Source: Malachius bipustulatus (Eukaryota; Arthropoda; Insecta; Coleoptera; Melyridae). From it: 64,000 nt of DNA. Location: positions 43,950,723 through 44,014,722 of the forward strand of contig OU342634.1 in NCBI GenBank assembly GCA_910589415.1. The letters are read 5' to 3'. This document shows positions 11,397 to 23,115 of this stretch, piece by piece. A model generated the notes under the pieces. That model saw nothing but the letters and a program-made list of their open reading frames with translations. It made no database searches and was not told the DNA's origin. Position numbers and translations under genes: made by a program. Positions within the stretch are counted from its first letter, which is position 1. Every line of letters begins with the position of its first letter.

Positions 11397-11530
11397 AACT
11401 ATGGCCCCCTTTTTAACGTAGCTCCCGGAGCACGACCGGCCACGGAAATTTTTTTACCACTATAATTGGTCACCCATCCAAGTAGGGACCAAACCAAACC
11501 ATGCTGCACTTAGAGATCGTTTGACCGAAA
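11397..11530 (-). repeat. 5S rRNA-derived sequence (pseudogene or SINE head)
   Basis: On the minus strand, 11530-11468 resembles the 3' half of eukaryotic 5S rRNA, including CTACTTGGATGGGTGACC, which is nearly the conserved 5S box-C/loop-E region. It is preceded by a degenerate AAGTGCAGCATGGTTTGG where 5S has AAGTTAAGCAGCGTCGGG. The 5' half and the closing helix of a real 5S gene are not recognisable, and the downstream GC-rich stretch (GTGGCCGGTCGTGCTCCGGG) is not 5S. I read it as a 5S-derived SINE fragment or 5S pseudogene. Confidence 0.5.
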
Positions 11531-14500
11531 CTCTTATAACAGTTTGTGACCTGTAACTGTGTAACCAGTAACCTGTGAGATAGAAGCTCAATATTATTTG
11601 ATGCAATGTGCAGTAAAGTATAAAATTATTATTAAGTTTTCATTCTATTAACTATCCTGGGAACTCTGGGGTAGGTTTATCTCCCATAGAAAGATTACCG
11701 GAAAGGAACGCTCGGCAAGTCAAACGTCCTCACTGGAAAACTGTGGTGTTAGTCTATAGCCTCGGAGCCGGATAGTTTGGGGAAGGGCTATCCAACACCT
11801 TGGGACCCCTTAATTATTATTTTCAGGGCTATCCCACATATATTGCTGATCCCTTGCATCTTTGAATTATTATTTTATTATTTGCCCAACTATGACAAAC
11901 CAAAATCCAAAATCCAAGGCCAAGTGTACTTGACAATGAAAGACTGCGCCCACGTTGGAACATCCTCTACCTCCAAGAGGAGTCAAAAATCCACTGGCTC
12001 GTCAGACTTTACCTTTTTTTTTATTAAAGATTATCATAATCGTCCTTTTATGCTGAGATTTAAATTGGTAGATTGATTTTCCTGACATGAAAAAAAAAAT
12101 TATCTTTATTTCTTTCAAACGTCATAATGATGACATGATTTCTCCTGAAGCAGATTCAGTATTTTATCAAAAACTGAGTTTTATAAATTCCTACGGTTTA
12201 GTTAACCAGAAAATTTAATAAAATCTGTGAGAGAACGAGCATAATAACAACGATCAGATAGCAGATAGCTAAGGTTACCAAGGCAGTTTAAGATAACTCG
12301 GCCTGATTGTCGTAATGAAGACTGTCATGAAATTAATTTTAATTTACTGTTCGCCCGAGAGGAAATTCATTCCATGAAGAACGTCTAGCCCGATAGTGTT
12401 AATCAATTCCGCTTTTTTATCGGGACAACAACCACGGGGCTCGAGCGCCATCATATTAGAAAATATTATAGCGGAATTATTACAACCTCTTTCTACCTTA
12501 CTACCAGGTAGATGTCCCACAATTATTACTGCACTCCCGTAAATTATCTCTTGTTAACGTCATACGCGAGAGATTTATCGCATATAAATCGAACAAGCAC
12601 AGCTACTAATTGATTATTTTATGGGGCCATTCTTCGGTTATTACAAGGAAATGGTCGAATCACAGTGTCGTAGGTCATCACGAACTTAATAGAAACCAAT
12701 ATAGTGGTTAGCGATTAAAGCGAAGTAAACTCAGAAGTCACGTACATTTTATGATAATAATTACGAAATTCCTGGGATATTTTTAAATAACAATCAGATT
12801 CCGAACGGTCTTCAATCAAATCAAATGATCCTTCTATCGGCGATTTTGTGTTATAAAATTAACCAGAAAATTGATTGAAGATTGATAAAAAAAATCTTTT
12901 GGGAAACTATTTGATTTAGTGCACGAATAGAACATTTATCATAGGTTTTTTGTATAAAAAGATTTAAATTAAGAAGGGCAAGAAGACTTTTGCCGGTTAT
13001 TCCAGGAACTTAGGTCACGCGATGCCGCGAGGCCCCGATTTTTATCGAGTCCGCTCAGCGAGCTTGTACGCCCCAACCAAGCCCAAAAACCTGGTGAGCT
13101 CTCCTCGAGATTCTTCTAATTTTAAAAACTTGAAACCTACATTTTTCAAATAAACTTAATTATCATATCAACCGAAATTTATATTTTAGCAAGTTATCGT
13201 CGTCTTTGGTGCAACAATTAATTGAGTCAACATTAGAAGATTGAGTTATTCGAATTATTAAAATTTCAGAGGGATATAAATTAATCAGCGGAAACTACAA
13301 TACACGTAGGTATCTACTGGAGATAATAAAAGCTATATGGATATGGCCAAATGTGATTGCTCAACTTCTAAGCACACATATAACAAATCAGAAGATTCGA
13401 ATTTATCGTCAGCGATGTGTATAACTCAGTAACTACATGGCAAGGAACAGGAACACTTCCCATGCAGGCATATTAATTATGAATATTTTCGGAGGCCTCC
13501 CACATAGTAAATGTATCACAAGGCAAGGTAAGCGGCGAAATCAAAGCAAGCGGCGTTTGTGAAGCGAAACTGAAAGTAGGCTCTGGAGAATATGTTCCAT
13601 ACCTGCTCTTTGACTCCCTCAGATAAAACAATACAACAGAGGGAAGGTATTGCATAAATTAAAATATTCTCTACAAGTTTACATATAAATAAATAAAAGC
13701 TGTCTTCAATTCGATGTTTTAGAATCGTCAGCTTTTGTTAAATTGATGTAAACTTGAGTAATTTTTGGCCCAAGAATTTTTAAACAATTTTTTATAAGCA
13801 CATAATATCTCTTCTTTTCAAAACTGCATGCTTAAGATTAAGAAATACTCCTTTGAATTAAGTTTTTTAATGCCAACAATCCACAATATTTGCCGGGTTG
13901 AAGATTCTAATCACATTGACAATGAACGAGAAGCGAAAATGTCCTCTCACCTCCCATCACTTCCTATTACTCAAAGGGTCTCAGATCGCTGCGATTTTTT
14001 TCTTTCCTCCTGCCTAGATTATTATACGTCCAGAGCGGGTTTTCGATTTGGCGAATCAACCGCAAGTTGTGACGTCATTACCAGTTGTCAATCACGAATT
14101 ACCAAAATTTTTAACTCTGAATATGTCCAAGAAGTTAATGGCAAAAAAATCGAGTTTTCTTCCATAATAGGTAGGAATCGATTAATATAATGAAAATAGC
14201 AGAAAATAAAATCTCCATTGTATCCTAGCGTTCAATGGCTTACCCCCTGTAAATTTTCAAGTAAGAATTTATGGTACCTGCCCTTTTCAGAATATATTTA
14301 TTACTTTATTAACACCATATACCAATCATTCTACCTGTCATTTCTGTATGACTAGGTATATTTTATTTAATTAAGGCCTTCTAATTATTATTTTTTGTTG
14401 TTTATTTTCAGCGATTCTTCTCAATTGTTTTTCGCCACTTTATCACTGAAAAATTAATGAAACTGACTATGCCATTCTGGGGTCCTATATTAATTATACG

Positions 14501-15599
14501 AGTAATACACAAATCCTCAAAGTTTCAATTTTTCCGTCTTCAAAATTAACCTCTATTTCGGGGATGGACATAAATGATGGACCACCTTGTACATTACAAG
14601 ATGAAAGACTGACTAACACTTTTACGAAGTGGTACTGAAAATTTATACACACTCCCTTTATAAAGTGTTAACTCTGAGTTGATTACATACGAGGGCGGTA
14701 ATAACGTTGAGATATTTAAGGGTTACATTGTCTGTTTAGGTTTACGGGCGAGAAGTAATTAATTAAGACCAGTTTTACGGTCAGTTCTCGTCAATCTTTC
14801 AAACGCCACAAGAAGTAATTCAATTTTGCCATTTCAGTTTTGTTAATTTGTCTGTACCGGAGCCCAGGGATGCAGCATGCAGGTATAATAAAAAATGTAT
14901 CTTTCACTCTCGATGAATTTCGAAAGAACAAAAAGCCTTTTAAAATGTTCCTGGGGAACAAATTTAATTATTACTAATGTCCAGATCCATAAGAAATAGA
15001 TCTCTGCAAACTCCTGTTTTTTAATTTATTATTATTTACTTTTTTTATTTTATTTACCTATTTATTTATTTTTTGACTAATAAGGAAGAAAACTATTTTT
15101 TAGCAATTAAGAGAGCTTAGCTTATTAGACTCGATTTTTAATTATTTATTAAAGAAATATAGTTATTTTTACACACAACTACTAATCTGATTATTTATTT
15201 TTACTAAAGCTCAAAAATATTTTTATTTAACATGAAATCGTAATATTTATTTCTAAGCACATTTAATAACACAAGAAAAGAACTGATATTCAGTTGACGT
15301 ATCTTCATTAATTTTATAACAAACTGACCCTGCAAACAGTTATTTTTTTTATCAACGTCAGCAGTGATGGATACTTCCTAACAATCACCTTGTGATTTCT
15401 TGAGATTTTTCAAATTAATGTCCAGGGGTAGCCGTCACTCTGCATTGCTCTGCAATTTCAGCCCGTTATATTCTAATCTTTGGAAAATAAAATTAATAAA
15501 ATAAGATTAAATCTATAAGTTTGTAAAATAAGAAGCAAAAAAAAAATATTGTACGGAAAAGCAAGAAGGGACTAACTAAAAAGTAGGTACATACAACCT
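11531..15599. other. Long AT-rich spacer without recognisable genes
   Basis: I see no gene. A short GC-richer patch lies at about 13010-13110. The block at about 14345-14600 is similar to 22825-23110, marking a dispersed repeat that ends near a CACC..TGTAC-type terminus. The 120-codon open frame at 13828-14190 shows no domain and is probably chance. Confidence 0.5.
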
Positions 15600-17365
15600 A
15601 AAAATTCCATTGCAAAAGCCGAAAATTTCAGCTTAGTGAAATTGGCACCCTAAGTGCGAATTTTTATAAAATTTGAACTGAATTATTTTGTCCACGTTTG
15701 TCCAACCTTAAAAAAAAAAAGTACGGCAAAATTTAAAAAAATTACATCCGCTCCCCCATGAATATACAGGGTGTCCCAATATTCCATGGACATGGAGCAA
15801 CCACAGATTACTGAGGTAAAAAAAAGTCACTCGGACCAAACTTATCTCTATACCAAAGTGCTTCGTTTGTCCGTTAGAGGGCTTCAAAGTCTTTTGAAAA
15901 TTTTAGTTTTTTTGAAATAGCTCAAAGTCGGCTGATTCCAATTCGATGAAATTTGGTAGGTCAATTTCTTATGAAAAGTACTAACTTCTGATGTACATGA
16001 TAATTTGACAGAAACCCGGGAAGGGGTGAAACTACCCCTACCCTCCATTAAAATCGATCGTAATTGTCGATAGGGTAGCAGGAACACTGTTCATGGTTTT
16101 TTGTTTGAAAGATACATCGTTTTAGCCCATTTTTGGTCTCCTACAAAAATCTGTATCTCTCCGAGGTGCCATGTGATAAAATAAATTAGTCGATGACACC
16201 TAACCAAAACTTTATTTCATTCTTTTAATTTGAAATCAACTTTTCAATTGTCAGGTGATTATTTGATCTAATCTCATAAAAGATGTTTAGTATGGTTCGG
16301 TTTTTTTTTCAGGTGTTTGGAAACGGTTTTTTTCAAACGCAGTAAACAGTTTGCAAAACGACGAGGTTCCAAGAAAAGTTAAAATCATTTTTTTTGCGCA
16401 GGATGGAACTTTCTAGGCTCCAAACCGGCGCTCACATCGAGCATCTTTTATGAGATTAGATCAAATAATCACCTGACAATTGGAAATTTGATTTCAAATT
16501 AAAAGAATATGAAATAAAAATTTAGTTATCATCGACTAATTTATTTTATCACATAGCACCTCGGAAAAATACAGATTTTTGTAGGAAACCAAAAATGGGC
16601 TAAAACAATGTATCTTTCATACAAAAAAACATGAACAGCGTTCCTGCTACCCTATCAACAATTACGATCGATTTTAATGGAGGGTAGGGGTAGTTTCACC
16701 CTTCCCGGGTTTCCGTCAAATTATCATGTACATCAGAAGTTAGTAATTTTCATAAGAAATTGACCTACCAAATTTCATCGAATTGGAATCAGCCGACTTT
16801 GAGCTATTTCAAAAAAACTAAAATTTTCAAAAGACTTTCAAGCCCTCTAACGGACAAACGAAGCACTTTGGTATAGAGATAAGTTTGGTCCGAGCGACTT
16901 TTTTTACCTCAGTAATCTGTGGTTGCTCCATGTCCATGGAATATTGGGACACCCTGTATAGGTACAAATAAGAATCATTATTTTTTTTACAAAGTCTGTA
17001 ACTTTCTATTGTGGGGTGGAGAAACGAACGTGGACAATCGTATCCCGTATTAAAAGTAATGGCACATTCACGGGACTAAATGTAATTTTTTTTATTTGGC
17101 CGCAACCTTTTTTGAAGTGGCGACAAATAACGAGTGCGGTTTGAAAATTAACGAAATCTGTTCATGAGAGTGATGATGTCAATTTTTTTAATTTTGCCTA
17201 AACTTTTTTTGGGAGGGTGGAAAAAATCTTGGTTGGAAAAGCGAGCCCTGCCGTCATTTTTTTTTCATTTGGTTAGAACTATTATTTGAGGGGGGGGGGG
17301 GGGATTTTATAAAAAATTCGATCTTAAGGGTGCCAACATCACTAAGCTAGAAATTTCCTTGTTTC
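15600..17365. repeat. Outer palindrome enclosing the 1.19-kb foldback
   Basis: Sequence outside the 15767-16956 element is also inverted: 15617-15690 (TCAGCTTAGTGAAATTGGCA and on) pairs with 17310-17355 (GGGTGCCAACATCACTAAGC), and GTCCACGTTTGTCC near 15693 pairs with the GTGGACAATC near 17030. The 1.19-kb element therefore lies inside an older, more diverged palindrome. A 14-base G run sits at 17290-17303 on the right side. Confidence 0.55.
15767..16956. mobile_element. Foldback element, 1190 bp, ~515-bp arms
   Basis: A long palindrome: left arm 15767-16285, right arm 16442-16956, with only a few mismatches per hundred bases, and a ~155-bp unpaired centre. It begins CAGGGTGTCCCAATATTCC and ends with the reverse complement, each end flanked by TA. 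The TA flanks fit a TA target duplication as left by Tc1/mariner-type transposition, but no transposase or open frame of note is inside, so it would be non-autonomous. RNA from it would fold into a ~515-bp hairpin. Confidence 0.88.
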
Positions 17366-19331
17366 TTTGCTTTTTATGTTACTTCTTCCAACATTGCAAG
17401 TTTCATAAGGCGTTTGGAATGCATGAGGGCCTGAAACGTCTTGCAAAATATGAAGAAATAATTAAAGATTCTAGGTTCGGTCCTGGAAAAGCAATATTAA
17501 TTCTATATATAAAAAAAAAACAGCACACACTGCTGTACGAAATCCATCAGGTATAATAAATTGAGCACTCGAAGTAAAGATCATAAAAACGGCAGCAAAA
17601 TAATACTCTATTACAAGATATTAATTAATTTTTTATCTATGTATTATTTATTTATTATTTATCTATTATTTTTTAATATTTATTTATTGTTTATTTATTA
17701 TAACTTCATCCGCTAAACAGAATGGTTTCCTAGGTTTTGAAGAAAAACAAGACTGACGTTTCCATTTCCAACAACTACATCTCTCGAGTCAGGTTCTCGA
17801 GACTAACTAATCAAAACAAATCACTCCACATGAACCAAGCCTGAATTTTAGGGAGTATAAGAATAATTATAGAACTCAGTATTGATTATTGAATGACAGG
17901 ATTTTTTCCGTTAAGATGGTAATCCGTAATTATATTTCACAGAAGATAACAGCAAAAACCCATTTACGTTACTGCAGCCGAAAGCTTCGAAAAAAAAAAC
18001 AAAGGAAAAAAACAAAAAAGTGCGAATTGGACTAGCGCGCTCATGAAAGGCTGCACTTTTTAAGTCAGCGCAAAAACCATGTTAGGTACCAGGAAGAAGT
18101 ATAATCTTTTTTACCATATCATTTTGAATTATTAGAACTCATCCCACAATATTTTAAATTAGAAGCGTATAGGTACCATGATGAGAGGTCGTGGTCTTAA
18201 TTTGAAGGCATTCTTTTGAGGTCTCTAACAAAAGCCCTTTCAAATGAATGACTGGGAAGAAAGAAAACGAAAACGTTGTATAAAAATAAAATTAACTCAT
18301 TTTACGAAGATCGAGAAGACGTACACGTTATATCGTCATATTTTTGATTTAGTGTGGTGAGGAATCAAAACTACAAGATGTTAAACTTTTTTATAATTAT
18401 GTATGACAAGCTGGATTAAAATTTGGTACAAAAAAATACGAAATTATCACGTTAAATGAGTGTGCAGGCTTTCTTCAACAGCGAAAAAAAACAAATTATT
18501 AATTCACATTTAGTTTTCCTAATGAAACATATCTACCTGCAGACGAACCAGAATTTTTTCACGTCTGACATCTCTTTTAGATTGAGAACTGTTTCATCTA
18601 TTAGCATAATATCAAGTGGAGTTGGCTATTTCAAAGGCAAGAAGACAGCACAAAGCCCAATTATTATTACTTTCACACTCCTTTAACTATCCTATCAATA
18701 ATAATTTATCAATCACTCTATACATAATGGAAGAGCTCTTCGTTCGATGCTGCTTTGTATTTATGCCGACTCAGGTTTTTCTATAGAATTCCCGCACAAT
18801 TTGTCCTCCTCTAGTGCCATTCTAAGCGTTTTATTTCATCTAATTATCCGGCACTCATCAGAGATACCGATTGTACATCTAGGTACGATCTGATATCTAG
18901 TGGAAGAACTTACATAATTGTCTCTTTGTCCAAGAGAAAGGTCATTATCTTATAGGTATTGCTGACTATTCCGATGAACAAATAATACAATAAATCATTG
19001 TTGAAAAATGACATCGATTGTAAAGGCAAAATATTCAATAGCGAAGAAGTACCTGGGTGGGTACTTGTGCTCGCTTGTTTTATTAAGGTAAAGAAAAGAT
19101 AACCTCTTTACTAAAATAATTGTTCAAGTATATGTAATTCATTCCTTGGACTCTCAAGTAAAAGAATATAAAATGAATAGCTAAAGAATCAGTTATGTAA
19201 CTACTGATGCTTACTCCTATGTGGTACATAATATCATTCCAAAGTATAACGTGTTGCATAATTTGTTATTAGGTACCAATATTGTAATTTAAACCTCTGG
19301 GAATTACAATCTCGTTTTGTTTTGAAAGCGC
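17366..19331. other. AT-rich spacer upstream of the 19.5-kb gene
   Basis: No gene supported. Contains A-rich runs near 17990-18020 and TTTATTTATT-type low-complexity sequence at about 17630-17700. Confidence 0.5.
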
Positions 19332-19339
19332 TATAAATA
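19332..19339 (+). promoter_or_regulatory. TATA box candidate
   Basis: TATAAATA preceded by GCGC, about 190 bp upstream of the ATG at 19530. A start site about 30 bp downstream would give a short 5'UTR exon ending at the donor at 19429. Confidence 0.45.
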
Positions 19340-19428
19340 ATTTAGCAGTGAACCTCACTTCCTTTGTTTAGTTTGTGTAAGCTACTACACTTACATTTCG
19401 TTCTTTTTATATCGCACATTTCCCTTCT

Positions 19429-19518
19429 GTAAGTTGAATTTTTTCATTACAAAATAGTTATTAAATACCTACATATACTTTTACTATGTACATTATACTT
19501 TTTTGTATCTACTTATAG
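19429..19518 (+). other. Putative 90-nt 5'UTR intron
   Basis: Donor TTCT|GTAAGT at 19429 and acceptor ACTTATAG| at 19518, the latter 11 nt before the ATG at 19530. Both match splice consensus and the intron is A/T-rich. Inferred from sequence only. Confidence 0.5.
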
Positions 19519-19529
19519 GGCTATTGACA

Positions 19530-20222
19530 ATGTATAGACCTGAAAGTATATTATGGAAAAACCTACTTTATAATCTTAAGACCCGGTTTAGTGCCACTGA
19601 TATGAGACTGCAGCTGAGACGACAAGAAAAAGATGAAAAAACCTTCAACAAAGACATTGAAACATTAGTCAAAGCTTATGTCACTCAAGGAACAAACCTC
19701 GAACGAATGATAAAACTGTCCCGAAAAAGGCAACGCGAATATCTTTCACGTCTTCAAAAGAAATACAATATTCAGCGTCCTGAAAAAAGAAGGTTTTGCG
19801 AACCCGCAAACAGGGTAACGCTGCCAAGAATAGCTATATCATTCCCAGAACTGACATGTTTGGCAAGGTCCACCTGTCCCGATCCAGTGGTTCTTCCCAG
19901 TAAATGGGAGCGGTTTCCCAAATATATGATGACGAAGGCTTTTGCCAGTTTGATTCCTCAAAAAGATGAGCCACTGTTCAAGTACATTTTAAAGAAACAT
20001 CGGGAATATATCCTGGAAGAAGATGTAATAATTAATAAAACTTTCAAACACGACTGGACCTACGACCAGGAAGAAAATCTTCCCCAGATATTATACCATT
20101 ACGATATGGCATTCAAATCTGAACTATACAAAGACAGTGAAAGGGAAGCTATCCTGAAACAAGTTGGTGTTCTTGACGTTTTCAAGAAACTGCATGAAGA
20201 AGAAGAAGCTATAAAAGAATAA
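19530..20222 (+). CDS. Uncharacterised charged protein, 230 aa
   Basis: A clean 230-codon frame starting at ATG 19530 (MYRPESILWKNLL). I do not recognise the family. The protein is rich in Lys, Arg and Glu, with an N-terminal segment likely to be helical or coiled-coil (about residues 15-75, many RLQLRRQEKDEK-type patches). A proline- and cysteine-containing middle follows, and the acidic tail ends EEEEAIKE. There is no signal peptide or membrane segment, so a cytosolic or nuclear location is likely. Length, composition and lack of repeats around it argue for a real gene rather than a chance frame. A TATA box and apparent 5'UTR intron lie upstream; an upstream coding exon is possible, as the frame stays open back to the acceptor. 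No frameshift or internal stop. Neighbouring DNA is foldback repeats, so the gene stands alone. Confidence 0.75.
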   Translation: MYRPESILWKNLLYNLKTRFSATDMRLQLRRQEKDEKTFNKDIETLVKAYVTQGTNLERMIKLSRKRQREYLSRLQKKYNIQRPEKRRFCEPANRVTLPRIAISFPELTCLARSTCPDPVVLPSKWERFPKYMMTKAFASLIPQKDEPLFKYILKKHREYILEEDVIINKTFKHDWTYDQEENLPQILYHYDMAFKSELYKDSEREAILKQVGVLDVFKKLHEEEEAIKE

Positions 20223-20469
20223 AATGAACCTAAGCTGTACTTAAATATCGAATTTATTAGGTTCATTTATCTATCTAATGTATATTGTGGGAATATTTAT
20301 TAGACCACTTATCTCTACTCTGGGGGCTCCCCGAGATTATATAAATTATATAACCACAAGTATCCCAAACCAAGGCTACTGGTAAGCTTTTTAGTGAGGA
20401 AAACCTTTGTTTTCAATTAAACATATCTGTTGTTCAAAAATTTCAATCAGTTTTTTTTGCTCACAAATA

Positions 20470-21323
20470 CAGGGTGTCTGCTTAAGGCTGGCCACCGGCT
20501 ATATCTCGGAAACTAATGGGCCTAGAACCTCAAAATAAAAAATTTCCAGACATAAGTGATTATGAGAAATTCAATGAAAATATTTTCAAGATGGCCGCGC
20601 TTCCGGAAATACAGGAAGTTGACACCTACTTCGTTATTTTAACAGGATCACCCTGTATATTATTATATTTTTTAAATGTCTGAAAAAATAGAATACAGGT
20701 GGTTTTCACCATTGGAATTTAGATTGAGCGGCTTATGAGTTATAAACAAGTGAAAATCGAAAATTTTCAACTTCAAAGCAGTCTAGAACTAGAACGGCTC
20801 AAGATATCCAAAAACGGTTTACATGTCCCTATCCTAACTTTTAACGTTTTATCCCAGTATGTGGAGTAAATTTTGATACAGGGTGATGAAAATTATCCGA
20901 TTTTTCATCACCCTGTATTAAAATTTAAACCACATGTAGGATACTATGTGAAAAGTTAAGATAGGGACATGTAAACCGTTTTTAGATATCTTGAGCCGTT
21001 CTAGTTGTAGACTGCTTTGAAGTTGAAAATTTTCGATTTTCACTTGTTTATAACTCATAAACCGCTCAATCTAAATTCCAATGGTGAAAACCACCTGTAT
21101 TAGATTTCTTCAGGCATTTAAAAAATATAAAGTTTCACAGGGTGTTCCCGTTAAAATAACGAAGTAGGTGTCAACTTCCGGTATTTCCGGAAGTGCGGCC
21201 ATCTTGAAAATATTTTCATTGAATTTCTCTTGATCACTTATGTCTGGAAATTTTTTATTTTGAGGTTATAGGCCCATTAGTTTCCGAGATATAGCCGGTG
21301 GCCAGCCTTAAGCAGACACCCTG
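20470..21323. mobile_element. Concentric foldback element, 854 bp
   Basis: Ends are CAGGGTGTCTGC and its complement, flanked by TA. Each ~187-bp outer arm is itself bounded at its inner edge by the motif: 20470-20655 ends TCACCCTG|TA, and 21137-21323 begins CAGGGTGTTCC. Inside lies a second palindrome, 20696-21097, with ends CAGGTGGTTTTCACC and complement, also TA-flanked. At the very centre is a third 37-bp hairpin, 20879-20915, CAGGGTGATGAAAA...CATCACCCTG. No coding capacity. The phrases in the arms (for example TATCTCGGAAACTAATGGG) are repeat sequence, not gene remnants. Confidence 0.85.
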
Positions 21324-21484
21324 TATACATCACATATTTTATAAGTCTGTTATACTCATTTTTTGCAGCTAAAGTTTTGGGATTTTAAAATTAATTTGTT
21401 ACTATGACTGATATTGATCAGTACCAATCAGATCTGTTGTGAACAGATAATCAGACCTCTATTTTATTAGTAATAAAGCTGTAA

Positions 21485-21680
21485 CCGGGCATCCACACGC
21501 TGGCCCAACTATTTGGCGAAACATTCACTGAATCATTCACCGAATCATTCACCGAATCATTCGTGTACAAACTTGCCGTCCACACGTTGGCGATTGCAGT
21601 TGGCTTGAGGCTTGGTCGAACTACAGGCGAACGACCATCGCGAATTCATAATCACAGATAACGACAGTGGCGGCGTTATG
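21485..21680. repeat. Repeat with CCACACGTTGG motif, left part
   Basis: Begins CCGGGCATCCACACGCTGGC and contains a 12-bp tandem repeat (GAATCATTCACC, about three copies, 21530-21565) and CTTGCCGTCCACACGTTGG near 21580. Related sequence at 24115-24345 ends with an inverted form (CCAACGTGTGGAGCCGGCAT). The two could be the ends of one element split by the foldback cluster between them, or two separate copies. Confidence 0.4.
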
Positions 21681-21904
21681 TGACTTGAATTTCCACGGGA
21701 ATTGAAAATGTAAAATTGTTTTGCCATATTTATGCAAGCTCAGCTCTGATAATTTTTCTTTTTATAATTAATAATTGTTCTTTATATCTCACTAGTGCGG
21801 TAATAGACTTAGCGTACTAGTGCGGTAATATGGATTCTTATCCAAAGTAACTTAGATGGGTGGGATGATAAGTGCTCTTTATTTAATGATTGTAGATAAA
21901 TATA

Positions 21905-22799
21905 CAGGGTGGGGCGCGACGAACGCCTCGGTCTGTGTAGCCTAAATCGTGCACAATTAAAAAAAAAATTAAATTGAGTCTTATACAGGGTCGTAGTGTC
22001 TATAACTTAAAATTATTTTTTACTATACAGCATGTCCCATATGACAGTGGCATATCAAAGTTTTGTTTTTTTAAACAGAATGCTCCTAACTATGTTATCG
22101 CATTTTTAGATTGTCTGAGAAGAAAGAATAAGATTGGTTTTTACAGTTGGTGTTGATGTAAATTGAAAAGAAGTTTCTGAGTTATAAACAAGTGAAAATC
22201 GCAATTTTCGAAGTTCAAGGCCCTGTACAACAAAAACGGCTCAAGATAGAGAAAAACGGCTTACATGTCCCTGTTTTAACTTTTTATTTACTGTCCTATG
22301 GTACAGAAACATTTGTACGTTCTTTGTTTCTTCTTATTTGGCGACGCGTGGAGAAATCTCAGATTTTTTCCAATTTTTTTATCACCCTGTATAAACATTT
22401 TATCTACATCATAGGATAGTACACAAAAAGCTAAAATAGGGACATCTAAGCCGTTTTTCTTTATCTTGACCCGTTTTCGTGGTACAGGGCCTTGAACTTC
22501 AAAAACGACGATTTTCACTTGTTTATAAATCACAAACTTCTGAATTTAAACACCAACTGTAAAAGCCAATCTTATTTTTTCTTCTCAGACAATCTAAAAA
22601 TGCAATAACCTAGGAGCATTCCATTTAAAAAAACATAACTTTGATATGCCACTCTCATATGGGACATGCTGTATACTTCAAAATAATTTTAAGTTGTGGG
22701 CACTACGACCCTGTATAAAATTAGACCCAATTCAAATTTTTTTCAAATTGTGCACGATTTAGGATACACAGACCGAGGCGTTCAACGCGCCCCACCCTG
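21905..22799. mobile_element. Concentric foldback element, 895 bp
   Basis: Outer ends CAGGGTGGGGCGCG and complement, TA-flanked. Matched inner boundaries occur in both arms: CAGGGTCGTAGTG at 21986 with its complement ending 22713; CAGCATGTCCCATATG at 22028 with its complement ending 22671; and an inner edge CCCTG|TA at 22225 paired with TA|CAGGGCC at 22495. The centre carries CACCCTGTA near 22383. A block of about 130 bp around 22180-22290 is shared with the 20470-21323 element (ATAAACAAGTGAAAATCG, ACGGCTCAAGATA), although the outer ends differ. Open frames at 22192-22533 on both strands are mirror images of the palindrome, not genes. Confidence 0.83.
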
Positions 22800-22824
22800 T
22801 ATCATTTTATATTTTTATATTTTT

Positions 22825-23113
22825 ATATTTTATTTAATTAAAGCCTTATAATTAGTTTTTTCACATTTCTTTCTAGCGATTTTGATTTTATTAATCGATT
22901 TCTACGTATGTATTGAAAAAAAATTGATTTTATTTTCGACAATTTACCACCATAATACAGTTTTTTTATCGCTGGCGCCCGAACTAATTTTTTTTTAATG
23001 AAACTGATTACCTATGCCATTCCGTGGTCCTATATCAAGTACACAAATCCGCAAAGTTTCAGTTTAAAATTAAGCTCTATTTAGGGGGTGGACACTAGTG
23101 TTGGGACACCCGG
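22825..23113 (+). repeat. Dispersed repeat copy (second copy near 14.4 kb)
   Basis: Similar to about 14345-14600: shared ATTTAATTAA..CCTT, TATGCCATTC.GTGGTCCTAT and ACACAAATCC.CAAAGTTTCA blocks. It ends GGGACACCCGG just before a TA that also starts the next repeat unit. No coding. Confidence 0.5.
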
Positions 23114-23115
23114 TA

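Noticed and set aside
15767..16956. Palindrome as an assembly or library inversion artefact
   Set aside because: The arms carry scattered substitutions and small indels, and the ends are precise TA-flanked termini; an artefact would be perfect and end at random.
22192..22533. Open frames of 75 and 81 codons on opposite strands with similar protein sequence
   Set aside because: They are the two arms of the 21905-22799 palindrome read in mirror image; no domain.
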